Below, in pieces: positions 36,061-47,061 of a DNA stretch of 64,000 nt (the first letter of the stretch is position 1; each line of letters begins with the position of its first letter). The notes below the pieces were generated by a model that searched no databases, was not told where the DNA came from, and saw only the letters and a program-made list of their open reading frames with translations. The position numbers were made by a program, and so were the translations under genes. This DNA is from Phoenix dactylifera (taxonomy: Eukaryota; Streptophyta; Magnoliopsida; Arecales; Arecaceae). The DNA lies in assembly GCF_009389715.1 (NCBI RefSeq), contig NC_052392.1, positions 40,715,668 to 40,779,667 on the forward strand, given 5' to 3'.

Positions 36061-36414
36061 TCACGAGAAAGAGAGATTTCTGTGCAGGGAGACCGCCCTC
36101 TTCCTACTGCCAACTGTGGGATGAGAGAGCACCGGCAGTCCCCACTGGCAGGAGAAGATGATCGTAGGATAGACTGCATCCCTGCGCATTGTTTTCACAA
36201 TCTCGGCATATAATTCTGCAACCCTTCTCGGCACGACGATGTACCTCATCCATTTCAATCTCCTGGACGGCGATACGCGAAAGGATATTATCACCTTGCC
36301 CTTCACCTTCCGCAGCCATCGCCTTGGAGGTCTCACAGGCTTCTCGACTTCATTCCGCAGCCTCTTATAGCGGCCTTCGTCGGGGGAACCGTGAATCCTA
36401 CCTGGGAAACCCAT
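36061..36414 (-). CDS. Small basic plant protein, conserved-looking, unnamed
   Basis: Start chosen at 36,414, where GCCGACATGGG has a purine at -3 and G at +4; an upstream in-frame ATG exists at about 36,489. The product is 117 residues ending TGA. The N-terminus is polar. The middle is strongly basic (RPPRRWLRKVKGKVIISFRV, about 32-51), followed by RRLKWMRYIVVPRRVAELYA and EIVKTMRRDAVYPTIIFSCQ, then WGLPVLSHPTV. The alternation of basic and hydrophobic segments, high GC and a complete frame suggest a real small single-exon gene, probably of a plant-specific family I cannot name. There is no signal peptide, membrane helix or catalytic motif. The overlapping plus frames are shadows. Confidence 0.55.
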   Translation of the reverse strand: MGFPGRIHGSPDEGRYKRLRNEVEKPVRPPRRWLRKVKGKVIISFRVSPSRRLKWMRYIVVPRRVAELYAEIVKTMRRDAVYPTIIFSCQWGLPVLSHPTVGSRKRAVSLHRNLSFS

Positions 36415-36499
36415 GTCGGCGGAGGCTCTACGTACGTACCGTCGATCGCTCTGCGGTGCAGCAGTGCAGATCAGTGTTAGTAGTTTCATAGGAATCACA

Positions 36500-39400
36500 G
36501 CTGATGATGAGGATGGAGATTGGAGATATACGGAGAAGGAAAGGGAAACAAGTCCAAGGAATGTCTGTTGGGGGGCACATGGAAGAATCGGTTAGCGGTG
36601 CTAGCTAGCTAGATGGAGCCGATCAGTACTAGTGGGTTCCCGTTCCCTATTCTGGATTCCTTTGGACACATGGCTGCCGTCATGCACGCATGCCTCTTTC
36701 CCCTCGTCCTCACTCGATGCCCACTCAGCAGTCAGTCCTTGTTTGGCCCATAGCTACATCGAGAGATTCCTACCAACCCCAGCGGGCCCAGCCTCGCTCT
36801 CTCTTCTCTACGTATCGCACATTATTAGCACATATAATAATAATGCCAAGCGAAAGATAGAATTTTATAATAACTCGCATCAATAATTAGACATCTGCAA
36901 TCATCAATATTCACCATGCTAGGATACGTAGAGACGAGCCAAATAAATCATGGCTGATGATTTGTTCGGCGGCGGACTGTCTACAATCTAAACCGTAGAT
37001 TGACAGCCTTGTTTCATAATCTAATGATGTTTGAATGCCATCTTTTTTGTAAGCCCGCACGTAAGCTCGTACACTTGTGTTATTTTATTTGCTATAGTCT
37101 TCTGCAGTCTGTACGTCCTGGGATCGATCTGTCATATTGAGTTGATTCGTTTGGTCTCAGAAGAATGACTGAAGAACATAAAGGAACATAAATATATAAT
37201 TGCTAGAAGGTTCATGGCCCCAACTATAGTATCTCCACATTAATATGGTTTAGAACTTTCATGATTTAATCCTGATTTTGGGACATGAATCGAAAACTTG
37301 GTGGGGATCAATGCTTAGTCCTAAATGGAATCACGTAGTGGAAGATAGGTGGATTGATATAGATTGGATCCAAAATTTAATGGCTTAAGCTCTTTATGAG
37401 TTGAATTGAGCTCCTATTTGTATATCATGATCATCTGCTACTTGGATTAATTATAACTCCCTTTGGATCTAAACTTCGCATTTCTCCCCTGCAAAAGTCT
37501 CCCTCTCTTTTTAAAATCAACTTTTCTTTTCTTACAGCAATGCAATCGACAATTCTATTTGGCTACTCCACAGCTGACGTGTCGACTTTTTATTGGGCTA
37601 CTCTACAGCTGACGTGGTAGATTAAGTCTACCTAATAATTTCTCGGAGGTGTGCCCGGATCATTGCGGTGGTGGTCGTGGCTTGGCAGCCCAAGCAGTGG
37701 CGTACCAGGCGGTGGCGACCATGGCTCGGTTGGCTGCACCAGTGGAGCGGTGGCCGCATGGTGCGGAGCCACGGCAAAAGTGGCGGTGGATCGGCGGTCC
37801 AGGCCGAGGCGACAGCGGGAGTGAAGGCGGCTGTGACGGTGCGAGGTTCCGTACGTTGTCATGGTGTAGCGCCGGCAACAAGCGGTGGTGATGACGGGCT
37901 GCGGGCCCCGTACGAAATGTGAGGTGGAGAATCTCTCTATTTTCCACAAGAAAAAAGTTGCCAGCAAATTTCGTCATCAGGCACTACACGATACAGAAAG
38001 GTCGGCAGCGGCAATCCTTATTTTCTAATTTCCTTGGCTACCATTTTAATTACACTCATAATTAACCACTAAAATGACCTAAGTGACAAGACAGATGGGG
38101 TGTTTTGGGCGTAAGGATGTCGTCAGGAGGACGTCGACAATGAAGGTTGACCTCTGCAGTCGCATGGAAGTTCTATGGATTCGTCAATCATATGTTTCAC
38201 TGAGGTGGTGGGCCCAAGATAGTTACATGCTGCACTGACGACTATTTTACGTAAGTTAGTTGGATGTTGCTTTTAAAACATTATTTTCATTCTAATAAAT
38301 CTTAACCAAAAAAATGCATTTTACCATTTACTATTGCTTGTTGTCAAATGTAGAAAAAGCAGACCATTGGGGCTAGGAGGCTAATTGTTCAAAAACTGAA
38401 AAATACTAGCTTGCATAAATATCTAATTACAAGTTTCCTATTACAATATTGTGATTATCTTAAATAGGCAATAAAACTCACTGCATATATATCTAGTAAA
38501 ACAGTAACTCTCTTCTTTTTAGCTCAAACAGCATCGATTACACTATTTTCTCTAGCAGCGATGTAACCGCATTTGGCCGGTGCATTTCAAATTCATTCAA
38601 GATCATAAGCACGAAGTGGCCATGAAGATTCTCACTTGACAAGAAGCATATTTATAGTAATAAGAGGATTAAACTATTTAAATAAGTAATTTATTTTTAA
38701 TGATTAGTTACAGTCAAAAGTTCTGTAATCTATATGATCGAAGTGTGCCTCGCTCAGTGTATCATCCAAGCATTCTAGCCCATTAATTACAACTAAGGAG
38801 TTTCCAAAGTTTGAACCACCTAAACATTTTGAAATCTAAATGTCAAAATTGACCCTTTTTTTTGTGTAAGAGGTTGTAAAGAACTTCTTAGGCATCAGCG
38901 CGCAAGCCAATGTGCCGGTGCACCAGTCTCTAATTGGATGGGACATATACATGCGACAGACCATCCTAGCTACTGAGGATTGCATGAAGTGATGCATTGT
39001 GGGCAATTTCAAATGCATCACTAAAAGATACGGTTGCTCAAATTTTAATTTAGTCGGTGCTATGGTAAAATATATGCGCACTTTGAAACTATCATGCAAC
39101 ATGTAATGCCGCATTAGGAGTACATCATCAGGCAAATGGTATTAAAGATTTTTGTTCAACTAATACTATTGCACCGCTATAATAGCTGTAATTAGCTATT
39201 ACAACAAGTTACTTGAAACAAATTAACAATAGTTATATGAATGATTTTTATTAGATAATAATCTTTTTTATATGCCTAGGGGAACTAACAGTGTCATAAT
39301 ATATACTTGGTGTATGTCTGCATGCATCAATTAACATATAATAAAAAATATCATCAGTAAAATCTTCATGAGCTCCCAAGTAAGCACGCCATCCCATTTT

Positions 39401-40700
39401 ATGCACTTCTATTCAAATGAATCCTTATTTATTGTAGTCCAGCCGTTCGAAATTCTTATATCCTTGCAGGTGGACCTGGGGGGGGGGGGGGGGGGGGGTG
39501 TTAATTAGAAGTGTTGCTTAAGTTGTAGCTTCTCTCTATCGTCCAATCCAATTGTGGGTAGGTGATATAAAAAAGGTAAAAAAATAATAGGTTGCTAAAC
39601 TAGCTATGATATATCACTTCAAGGCAACTGAAAAATTGCTAGTAATTATCTTTTTTCTGAGAGAAAAATCGCTTGGTATCATGGTTGGAAGAAAAATTTA
39701 CCACTTTATTGCTAATTGGTACGCTTATATAATTTTCATTATTGTGTGATTCCAATCAACAGTGATCGACGGGACCTTTTTTTTTTTACGGTCTTGTAAA
39801 CGCATCCATGCATATGTAGCATTAAAAAGAAAAACTGTTATGTAGCTTTCATGAAACATTAGGATGACTGGTCAATAGCACCCACAGAAATTATGGCACC
39901 ATTTATTAACTATTTTTCTATTTTATAGTCTCTTTCTTTCTTTCTTTCTTTTTGTTGTTTTTGGTCATGAAATCATTGATGCGATGGCATGGAGGAAGAA
40001 GAAAGTTTGTACATCTATAATTACATATTTGATCGCAATAGGAAAGTAGGGATCCCTTATTGCTGAATGATGACACCCTGTAGTCATTCTTCGTAATCGC
40101 GGTTGGAAAATTGATGCGAAGTCATGCGATGTAGGTAGATCGCCGGAGACCAATCCGAAGCCATACACATCAGGTTGCAGCCAGCACTGCCGTACACAAC
40201 CTGTCTTGTGTCCATATGGAGCCCAGACTTGTCTTACCTCCACCAGAATATATACATATATGTGTGTATATATATAGCATCAATTCTAGATAGTTTACAG
40301 ATCTAGTGGACGTCCGACAAACATAAATCAGATCGCAAGCCAGAAGCTGGATTGGATAAAAATAATAGGCGATCATGTGTACGTGGGGGTGAACGTGGAA
40401 ACATCGTTACCAGTCCTTCAGACTCTTATAAGGACTTCTTAGCAGCGTGGGCTGTAAATTCCAAAGCCATGGTAGGTGGCGGCAGCGAACTACCAGGTTC
40501 CCTGTCTTTCGTGGGCCTCCGCCCACTCTTGCCTTCTGCGAGAAGGATCTCAGGCCACACAGTGCGGTGCTGGCCTCAAAACGTACATTTTGCTGATTTC
40601 ATAAACTCATTCCTCTTTTTTTTTTTAAATGGTGGAAACGGTAGCTCATTCCAATTGTTTTTACTACCGAATCATCAAAGCTGAACAAATGAAATGTATA
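36500..40700. other. Long intergenic region, no gene recognised
   Basis: A GC-rich patch at 37,640-37,920 gives overlapping frames on both strands but no motif. A short repeat (GCTACTCYACAGCTGACGTG) occurs twice at about 37,561 and 37,599. The rest is AT-rich. A G homopolymer lies at 39,478-39,498 and a (CTTT)n run near 39,934-39,952. Confidence 0.5.
39478..39498. repeat. G21 homopolymer
   Basis: About 21 consecutive G in AT-rich surroundings. Confidence 0.8.
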
Positions 40701-40765
40701 TCACTGCCATAAGTGCTCCTATACACTAACAGATCTGATTTCACCAGCCGTAAATTCCATAAGAG

Positions 40766-40809
40766 AAGCATGCACGTTTTGACCAAAAAAAAAAAAAAGC
40801 ATGCACGTT
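40766..40809 (+). mobile_element. Micro-retroposon: poly(A) insert flanked by a 13-bp duplication
   Basis: AAGCATGCACGTT occurs at 40,766-40,778 and 40,797-40,809. The 18-bp insert is TTGACC followed by a run of A. It lies about 280 bp upstream of the TATA box of the dehydratase gene. Confidence 0.65.
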
Positions 40810-41004
40810 ACGTACTCGTGCGTTCGGGGGTAGGTGAAAACCATGATGCAACGTCTGACCCAACGGTGCTCTTATTTTCTTCTTCAAACCTAATAAATAG
40901 ATCAAAGAACAGATTGACTAGTCAAAGTTCCAGCCTTCCACACCACAAAACAAGATCGACCGCACAAATCTCTCTGACAAGCACGCACGCACGCACGCGC
41001 TCCC

Positions 41005-41011
41005 ACCTAAC
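41005..41011 (+). promoter_or_regulatory. AC-III type MYB element upstream of the dehydratase gene
   Basis: ACCTAAC, the AC-III element bound by R2R3-MYB regulators of phenylpropanoid genes, lies about 80 bp before the TATA box. A further AC-like ACCAACC lies near 41,229 within the leader. Assignment is by exact core match and plausible position only. Confidence 0.4.
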
Positions 41012-41037
41012 ACCCTTCTCTCTTTCGCTCTCTTTCT

Positions 41038-41043
41038 CACGTG
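41038..41043 (+). promoter_or_regulatory. G-box upstream of the dehydratase gene
   Basis: CACGTG about 50 bp before the TATA box; a bZIP/bHLH target in plant promoters. Confidence 0.45.
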
Positions 41044-41088
41044 TGACATGTGGTCATCTACCACCCAACCCCATCATCGCAGCAGCGG

Positions 41089-41096
41089 ATATAAAC
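41089..41096 (+). promoter_or_regulatory. TATA box of the dehydratase gene
   Basis: ATATAAAC in GC-richer sequence, implying transcription from about 41,120. The resulting leader of about 275 nt has no upstream ATG and ends in a CT tract (41,330-41,349) typical of plant leaders. Confidence 0.55.
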
Positions 41097-41394
41097 ACCC
41101 CGCCCCCGCACTCCCACATTTTTTAGCCAGGGATCGTTTCATCACGCGATCTCTGCGCGGTAGCCGCCGCCGCTGCTTCTTCTTTCTGCGGTTGCGTTGC
41201 GAGCTTCGACTCCTATCTCCGTTTAGCCAACCAACCGACCGAAGGCGATCAAAAGAAGAAAGAAGAAGAAGAAGGCAAATTAACGAGAGAGGGATCAATC
41301 AGCTCGAAATTAGAACCGCTCCACTCTGCTTCTCTCTCTCTCTCTCTCTTGCTATCATATATCTAACTATATATCAATCTATATAAACGTATAT

Positions 41395-42561
41395 ATGATG
41401 GCGCTTTTTAGAGCTTCTTCCGCATGTTATATCCAGTCTCAACACACGACCGTTTCAAGGAGGATGAGGACACACGACGTCGTCCGTATAAGGCCTCCTC
41501 CTCCATCTCGATCATCTCCTCTGCGGACCGCTGAGGACATGGCCTCCAAGCTGGGCCTCGAGATCACTATCACCGACCTCGAGCGCCTCTTCCGCCAGGC
41601 CCCCGGAGGTCACCCCCCTCCCCCTGCCGCCGCCGACGCCGATCAAGGCGGCCGCCCCCCTGTCCGCGTGGCCTACCAGGGCGGCCGGGGCTCCTACTGC
41701 CAGGAGGCCGCCGCCAAAGCCTTTCCTCCTTCCTCCTCCTGGAAGCAGCTCATCATACCCTGCTCCGAGATGGAGGAGGCCTTCGCCGCCCTCGAGGACG
41801 GCGCTGCCGACCGCGCCGTCGTCCCGGCCGAGAACTCTGTCGACGGCCCCGTTCCCCGCAACCTCGACCTCCTCCTCCGCCACCCCCGTGTCTGCATCGT
41901 CGGTGAACTCGTCCTCCCCGTCAACCACTGCCTCCTTTCCCTCCCTCACGCCCCGCGCTCCGCCCTCCGCCGCGTCGTCAGCCACCCCCAAGCCATCAGC
42001 CACTGCCGGGACCGGCTCCGGGCCCTCCACCTCCGAGTCGAGGAGGTCGCCAGCGCCGCCGACGCCGCCCGCTTCGTCGCCGAAAACCGCATCGCCGACA
42101 CTGCCGTCATCGGCAGCCAGATCGCCGCCCACGAGTTCGGCCTGCGGATCCTCGAAAACAACCTCCAGGACCTCGCCAGCAACTTCAACCGGTTCCTCCA
42201 ACTGGGACTCACCGGCTCGACCGGAGCCGTCGTCGTCGAACCGAATCTTGATAATAATAATAATAATCACAAGACCACGGTGGCCTTCTCGCTGGAACGA
42301 GGGGTCTCGGACCTCTTCCGGGCCATGTGGATCTTCGAGAGCCGGGGAGTCCGGGTCACTCGGGTAGACCACCGGCCCAACCGGTCAAGCCCGGTCCGGG
42401 TCGAGGAGAGGGACGAGGCAGGCGAGATCGCGCGGTTTGACTACGTCTTCGTGCTGGACCTGGAAGGGACCGCATCGGACCCCAACGTGGAGGCCGCTCT
42501 CGCAGGCTTGAAGGAGATCGCGGGGTTCGCACGTGTGCTGGGAAGCTACAGGTGCACGTGA
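41395..42561 (+). CDS. ADT: Arogenate/prephenate dehydratase, plastid-targeted, with altered catalytic motif
   Basis: A 388-residue intronless frame; the second ATG (41,398) has the better context. Residues 1 to about 60, rich in Ser, Arg and Pro, look like a plastid transit peptide. Residues 91-270 are the dehydratase domain: VAYQGGRGSYCQEAA (92-106), PAENSVDGPVPRNLDLLLRH (144-163) and SHPQAISHC (196-204). Residues 293-386 are the ACT regulatory domain, ending FARVLGSY. The family removes water and CO2 from arogenate or prephenate in the last steps to phenylalanine, with Phe feedback through the ACT domain. The catalytic TRF motif reads NRF: Thr is Asn265. The ACT signature ESRP reads DHRP (325-328), and the first loop differs from the usual GVPGAYSEAA. 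An Asn run (287-291) comes from an AAT microsatellite. Intronless ADTs are known in plants. Fold assignment is sure; catalytic activity is doubtful. Confidence 0.93.
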   Translation: MMALFRASSACYIQSQHTTVSRRMRTHDVVRIRPPPPSRSSPLRTAEDMASKLGLEITITDLERLFRQAPGGHPPPPAAADADQGGRPPVRVAYQGGRGSYCQEAAAKAFPPSSSWKQLIIPCSEMEEAFAALEDGAADRAVVPAENSVDGPVPRNLDLLLRHPRVCIVGELVLPVNHCLLSLPHAPRSALRRVVSHPQAISHCRDRLRALHLRVEEVASAADAARFVAENRIADTAVIGSQIAAHEFGLRILENNLQDLASNFNRFLQLGLTGSTGAVVVEPNLDNNNNNHKTTVAFSLERGVSDLFRAMWIFESRGVRVTRVDHRPNRSSPVRVEERDEAGEIARFDYVFVLDLEGTASDPNVEAALAGLKEIAGFARVLGSYRCT

Positions 42562-43111
42562 GCGTGACGCTCAGAATGACGCCACGAAATATGATATTTA
42601 TATCTCGGAATAAGAGTAAAAAGAAAAAGGATTGTACATAATGACTATTGGTGAATGGTTGGAAGGAAGCGGTCCCAAAAGGAGATCGGTCACTTCTCCT
42701 ACTCGCGATATTCGGCGGATGATGAAAGATTGCAGTATCTTTCAGACAATACATGTACATCAAAAAATAAATAGGATCACTGACTAGATCACCTCTTATG
42801 CAGCGCAACATTTTGGAGAAATCTCTAGACAAATTAGGAGGTTTCTTGTTCACAGTTATACCAGATTGTCGCTCTTGATTTTGTTATATGCACCTATACC
42901 AAAGTAGGATAAGCAGCCATTGTACCATCCTAAAAAAAAAAAAAAAGAAAAAAAAGAGAGCACGTTACCAAGTGTATCATAAGAAACGGACACAACTCGT
43001 CCACCAAGTTTGGGCAGTTATATGAATTCTATTTTAGCCATGCTTCATCTTCTTTTCAAACCAAAATAAGTGAACCCAAAAATTTTTCAGAAAAAATAAC
43101 ATAGACAGGTT

Positions 43112-43182
<71 letters not shown>

Positions 43183-44640
43183 CAGCATATTAAGAGCGCG
43201 GATGTTTTGCTGAGCAAGGGAATGCATTAGCTACCTGTTGTAAAGACTTTTCCTCCTCATTATGTACATTTAAAAAAAGGGTAGAGGTGAAAGCGGTGGT
43301 TGGTAAATCACACACGCAGGTTTTAGTTTTACCAACCGTTTTGACACGGATCCCCCGCCTTTTATTTTATTTGCGTCAAAGATTGAAAAGACCCACCTAA
43401 ACTTTTGCAGTCCACCTAACTTGGGTTTTATCTCCTTGTACCTTTCTTACATTTTTATTATTTTTCTATATTAGATGAACAAAAGGCGTGCCTTATCCAT
43501 TAAGTTTAAATAATGATAGGTCCAACCTAGGTAGTTGGATTGCTCTTCACCGAAGGTGATTTAGCTCCCGAGGACTACAATTTAGATCCAGTGCGTTCAT
43601 TTGCAATCGGATCCAGACCTAGCTGATTTTTTTTTTAGGGTTTTGAGGAATAGGTGAGTTGAACCATCACTAATGTTGTTTCAATTGACCTCACTCTTCT
43701 TCAAGGAGGATAAAAAAAGAAACAAAAGAAAAGAACCTAAGATGGTATCTCACTCCTAAAAAGCCCATAGAACAATAGGTCTTGCCAAATCCATCTGACT
43801 TACCACATTCATTTTTTAACTATTCTTATGCTATGAATGTCCCATCATTTTTGGCTTTTTTTAATATAAAAAAAGGTCGGTGTGTAACTTCTTGTATGAA
43901 AAAAAATAAAAAAAAAGAAGAAGAAGAAAGTCTCTTACCTAACCATCTTTCATCTCCGCTCTGAAAGTAGATTACCAAAGCATGAAATCATTATGACAAT
44001 ATTGATGCCATCACCTTTGCAAATTACTAATCTTTCAAGCTTTTAATCTACTGGCATATTGATATAGTTTATATCCATATCAACCTACCCGATACTTTGT
44101 GTATTAGCTATCTCCAAGTTGATCCTAAAAATATCCAAACAAAATAAGTTTCAGACTCCTCGGGAAGAGGTTAAGCAACGGTCAGATCTGATTCGCCCTT
44201 CTTGACTACCCTTGGAATGAATTTACCTGAAAGAAAAGCACAACCCTGGCGCTGGCACGCGCAATGTTCAAGCACCTACTAAGACACCGGTTAGAGAGTA
44301 GGTAACATAAAGCCATCAACCCACCAACCAAACACCATACAAAAAGGCATAAATAACTTTATTTAGTCGATGACCAGAAAGACGCGGAGGGCCAAAAATA
44401 CTTTCATCCTAAAATTTTTTATTTTTTTTATTAGATTGTAGAAGTTTTCAATGCAATATGGCCTACCCATCTATTTTCATTAGGATCCATCAACACATAA
44501 TCATCACGTGAGAACAAGATATTTTTAAAATTTTAGAAAATTCCTTCCCATTCTTTGAGCACAAAGCAATATGCAATCCACAATCTCTCTCTCTATGTTA
44601 AACTTGGGTTGTCAAGCTATTGAATTTTAATTTTCTAAAG
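42562..44640. other. 3' flank of the dehydratase gene and intergenic DNA
   Basis: An AATAAA within AAAAAATAAATAGG near 42,763-42,772 could direct polyadenylation. Beyond that the DNA is AT-rich with a long TA repeat and no coding signal. Frames inside the gene on the minus strand (41,512-42,372) are shadows. Confidence 0.5.
43114..43177. repeat. (TA)n microsatellite
   Basis: About 32 TA units. Confidence 0.9.
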
Positions 44641-44648
44641 CATTTCAG

Positions 44649-45172
44649 TCTGCATCATCAGTGCGGTTCAATGCTGAAATTGTTTCCACTGGTGATAGAA
44701 AGACATCAGACCATGACTTCTCAAATCAAATTTCTGTGAATAATAATGCATAAACTAACACAGAATGCAGCTAGAATAGTGAAAGCGGAAGCCAAAGTAA
44801 TTGTTAAAATATCCAGACTCCAATTGGTCGAAAAGCTTTACATTGTTCATCTTTATAAAATTTATTTCTCCCATTCATACTCCAGTGGTGTATGTTTTAT
44901 TCTGGGACCTTGATCTGTAAAATGACATTGGTACATCAACATATATTCTACGTCATCTGATAATACTGACAGGACATGTAGAAATACTAACTAAAATATA
45001 TTGTCTTGTAGATCCACAGGATCTTAGTGGCCTCAGGGGACGACGCTGGGGGGCCTTCAAGCTTCTAGCATTAGGCTTCTGTGTAGGTCTTCTTCTTACA
45101 TTTCTTAGTGCTGTTTCTGAGCCAGATGACTTTGCCGGAGTCATCGGCCTTGTAGAACTAGAGCCCAACTAG
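44649..45172 (+). CDS. Possible last two exons of an unnamed membrane-anchored protein
   Basis: The terminal exon would be 45,012-45,172, after acceptor TTGTCTTGTAG. It reads DPQDLSGLRGRRWGAFKLLA, then LGFCVGLLLTFLSAVSEPDD and FAGVIGLVELEPN, stop. It contains one clear transmembrane helix (AFKLLALGFCVGLLLTFLSA) near the C-terminus, giving a tail-anchor-like layout. An upstream exon at 44,649-44,691 (acceptor TTTCAG, donor GTGATA) reads SASSVRFNAEIVST and ends in phase 1, which fits the phase of the last exon. I do not recognise the family, and earlier exons were not found, so it may be a gene tail or a pseudogene fragment. Confidence 0.35.
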
Positions 45173-45756
45173 TTTCGACCTTCTTCTTTTATAATGTAGT
45201 TTTATCTGATCTTTGACCTGTTTTGTAATTATATATTCTGAATACTAATGCGATAGCATTATTTTCATGCATGCCTCTCTTTTTCTGTCATTGTTTGAAT
45301 GTTTAACTTCTTGTTCTGGAAATTTGAGACCATCCCATGGAAGCTAAGGTCGGTTGAATCAGACCAGAGCATCTATAGAGATAGATTCCAGGTATTTGAG
45401 GTCGGCTTAGTAAGGCCTTGTTTGGGGGAGCTGTTGGTAGTAGAGCTGTTGGAAGTAAAGCTGTCTGAAGTAGAGCTGTTATAAAAAGCTGTTTGTTGTT
45501 TGGTAACTATATTTTTAAAGTGCTGTGGCACTTTAACATATGTTTGGTAAACAAACTGAGAAAGTACTTTTATATGACAAAATTACCATAAAGGACATTG
45601 CATAGTATTATACAATAGAGCATGATAAAACATAACATATATTAATATATAATATATGATATAGTATAATATTACTGTAATATAAAATATTATTATTATA
45701 ATATAGTAATATGATATTGCATAGCATAGCATAATGGTAATATAATTATTAGAGTA

Positions 45757-46140
45757 AATTAATTTTCTATAATATAACATAATATTAAATTATTTAATAT
45801 AACATATTAATGTATTATGATATAATGTAATATATATTATATTTATAGTATAATATAATAATAAAGGTATAAAATATTATAATTATTAGTATTAATTAAT
45901 TTCTCATAATATAACATAATATTAAATTATTTAAAATAACATATTAATGTATTATGATATAAGGTAATATAATATAATATGTATAGTATAATACAATAAT
46001 AAAGGTATAAAATAATATATTATTAGTATAAATTAATTTTTCATAATATAACATAATATTAAATTATTTAACATTACATATTAATGTATTATGATATAAT
46101 GTAATATAATAATATATTTATAGTATAATACAACAATAAA
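45757..46140. repeat. Minisatellite, 137-bp unit, 2.8 copies
   Basis: Units start at 45,757, 45,894 and 46,031 with AATTAATTTYTC/TAATATAACA. Each is almost pure A+T and about 90 percent or more alike by eye. The last unit breaks off near 46,140. Confidence 0.85.
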
Positions 46141-46244
46141 TAACCATTTATCTGTTTAATAGATTATCTCTTTACTTAACTATTTGCAATGGCGACAAAT
46201 TCACTGTACTTATCAATATCATAAGGATCAGATATTTGCCACTC

Positions 46245-46435
46245 ACTCATTATTTTTCTTTATATTTATTTATTTATACGTTCATTCGTATATATATTTT
46301 TATTTATGCATTTATTTATTTATTATTTTATACATTGAAATATATTTATTTATTATCTTATTTATTTATTCATTCATTCATTCATTTATATAAATATTTA
46401 TTTATGCATTTATTTATTTATTTATTCTTTTCTTT
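46245..46435. repeat. (ATTT)n-type simple repeat
   Basis: Imperfect TTTA/TTCA tetranucleotide array. The Tyr/Ile/Phe-rich frames over it are artefacts. Confidence 0.8.
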
Positions 46436-46555
46436 TCTTTTATTTCCTTTTTTCTTTTTTTTTCCTTTTCTTTTTTTCTTCTCTTCTTCTCCTTCCTTCC
46501 TTCGCCCCCTTCTCCGATCTTCTCCTCCCGTGCGGCCGCCGGAGGGGGCCGAGCC

Positions 46556-46800
46556 GTGGCCGGCAGCAGTCTCGGTGGCCGACGGCGCCGGAGGGGGTGC
46601 GGCACTACGGCGGCGGGGGAGAGGGACGGGGTGCAGCGGCGGGGGAGAGGGAGGGGGTGCGGCGGCGGGGAAGAGGGAGGCACAGCAGCGGCAGCGGCGG
46701 CGGTGGTGCGTGGGGTGGGGTGGGGGTGCTGGTGGGTTGGGAGAGGAACAGGGCGGGGGGGAGGGGGGTGGGGGCGGGTCGGTTGGGAGAGGAACAGGCG
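46556..46800. repeat. G-rich, CGG/GGGGGA low-complexity block
   Basis: Plus strand has dense runs of 3-6 G (GGCGGGGGAGAGGGA-like units), preceded by a pyrimidine-rich tract (46,430-46,530). Gly/Arg-rich frames here have no domain content. Confidence 0.75.
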
Positions 46801-47061
46801 GTAAGACGAGGTTTTAGGAGAGGAATTTTTTTTTACACGGGGTTATTTTGGTCAAAAATACAGCTTTCCGAAAAAGCTGAAAACAGTATTTTCGGAAAGC
46901 TCCAAATTGGAGCTTCCCCCCAAAAGCTGTTTTCAGCTTCCCTCAAAAGCTGAAACAGCTTTTCAAAAAATTTACCAAACACCAATTTTTAGCTAAAAGT
47001 ACTTTTGGAGGGCTAGAAAGTGCTTTTTGGCCCTCCAAAAGCTCCCCCAAATAGGGCCTAA

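Larger units (their letters stand above)
45414..47058. mobile_element. TIR DNA transposon, non-autonomous, PIF/Harbinger-like by target site
   Basis: Left end GGCCTTGTTTGGGGGAGCT is mirrored at the right end (17 of 19 positions), and both ends are flanked by TAA (45,411-45,413 and 47,059-47,061), as in PIF/Harbinger elements. Subterminal regions on both sides are rich in AGCT-bearing short palindromes, for example GCTGAAAACAGC-like and CTTTTGGAGGGC repeats near 46,860-47,040. No transposase is present. The interior (1,645 bp total) is filled by 137-bp AT-rich tandem repeats, an (ATTT)n tract and a G-rich block. A hAT-type origin is possible, but no 8-bp duplication was found. Confidence 0.6.

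Noticed and set aside
37632..37977. Overlapping frames on both strands in a GC-rich patch
   Set aside because: Trp/Gly or His/Pro-rich low-complexity peptides without motif or promoter; not called as a gene.
41512..42372. 286-codon minus-strand frame
   Set aside because: Shadow of the dehydratase gene, caused by high GC at third codon positions. It has no domain.
46236..46817. 193-codon frame with Tyr/Phe then Gly-rich sequence
   Set aside because: Translation of simple repeats and a G-rich block inside a TIR element.
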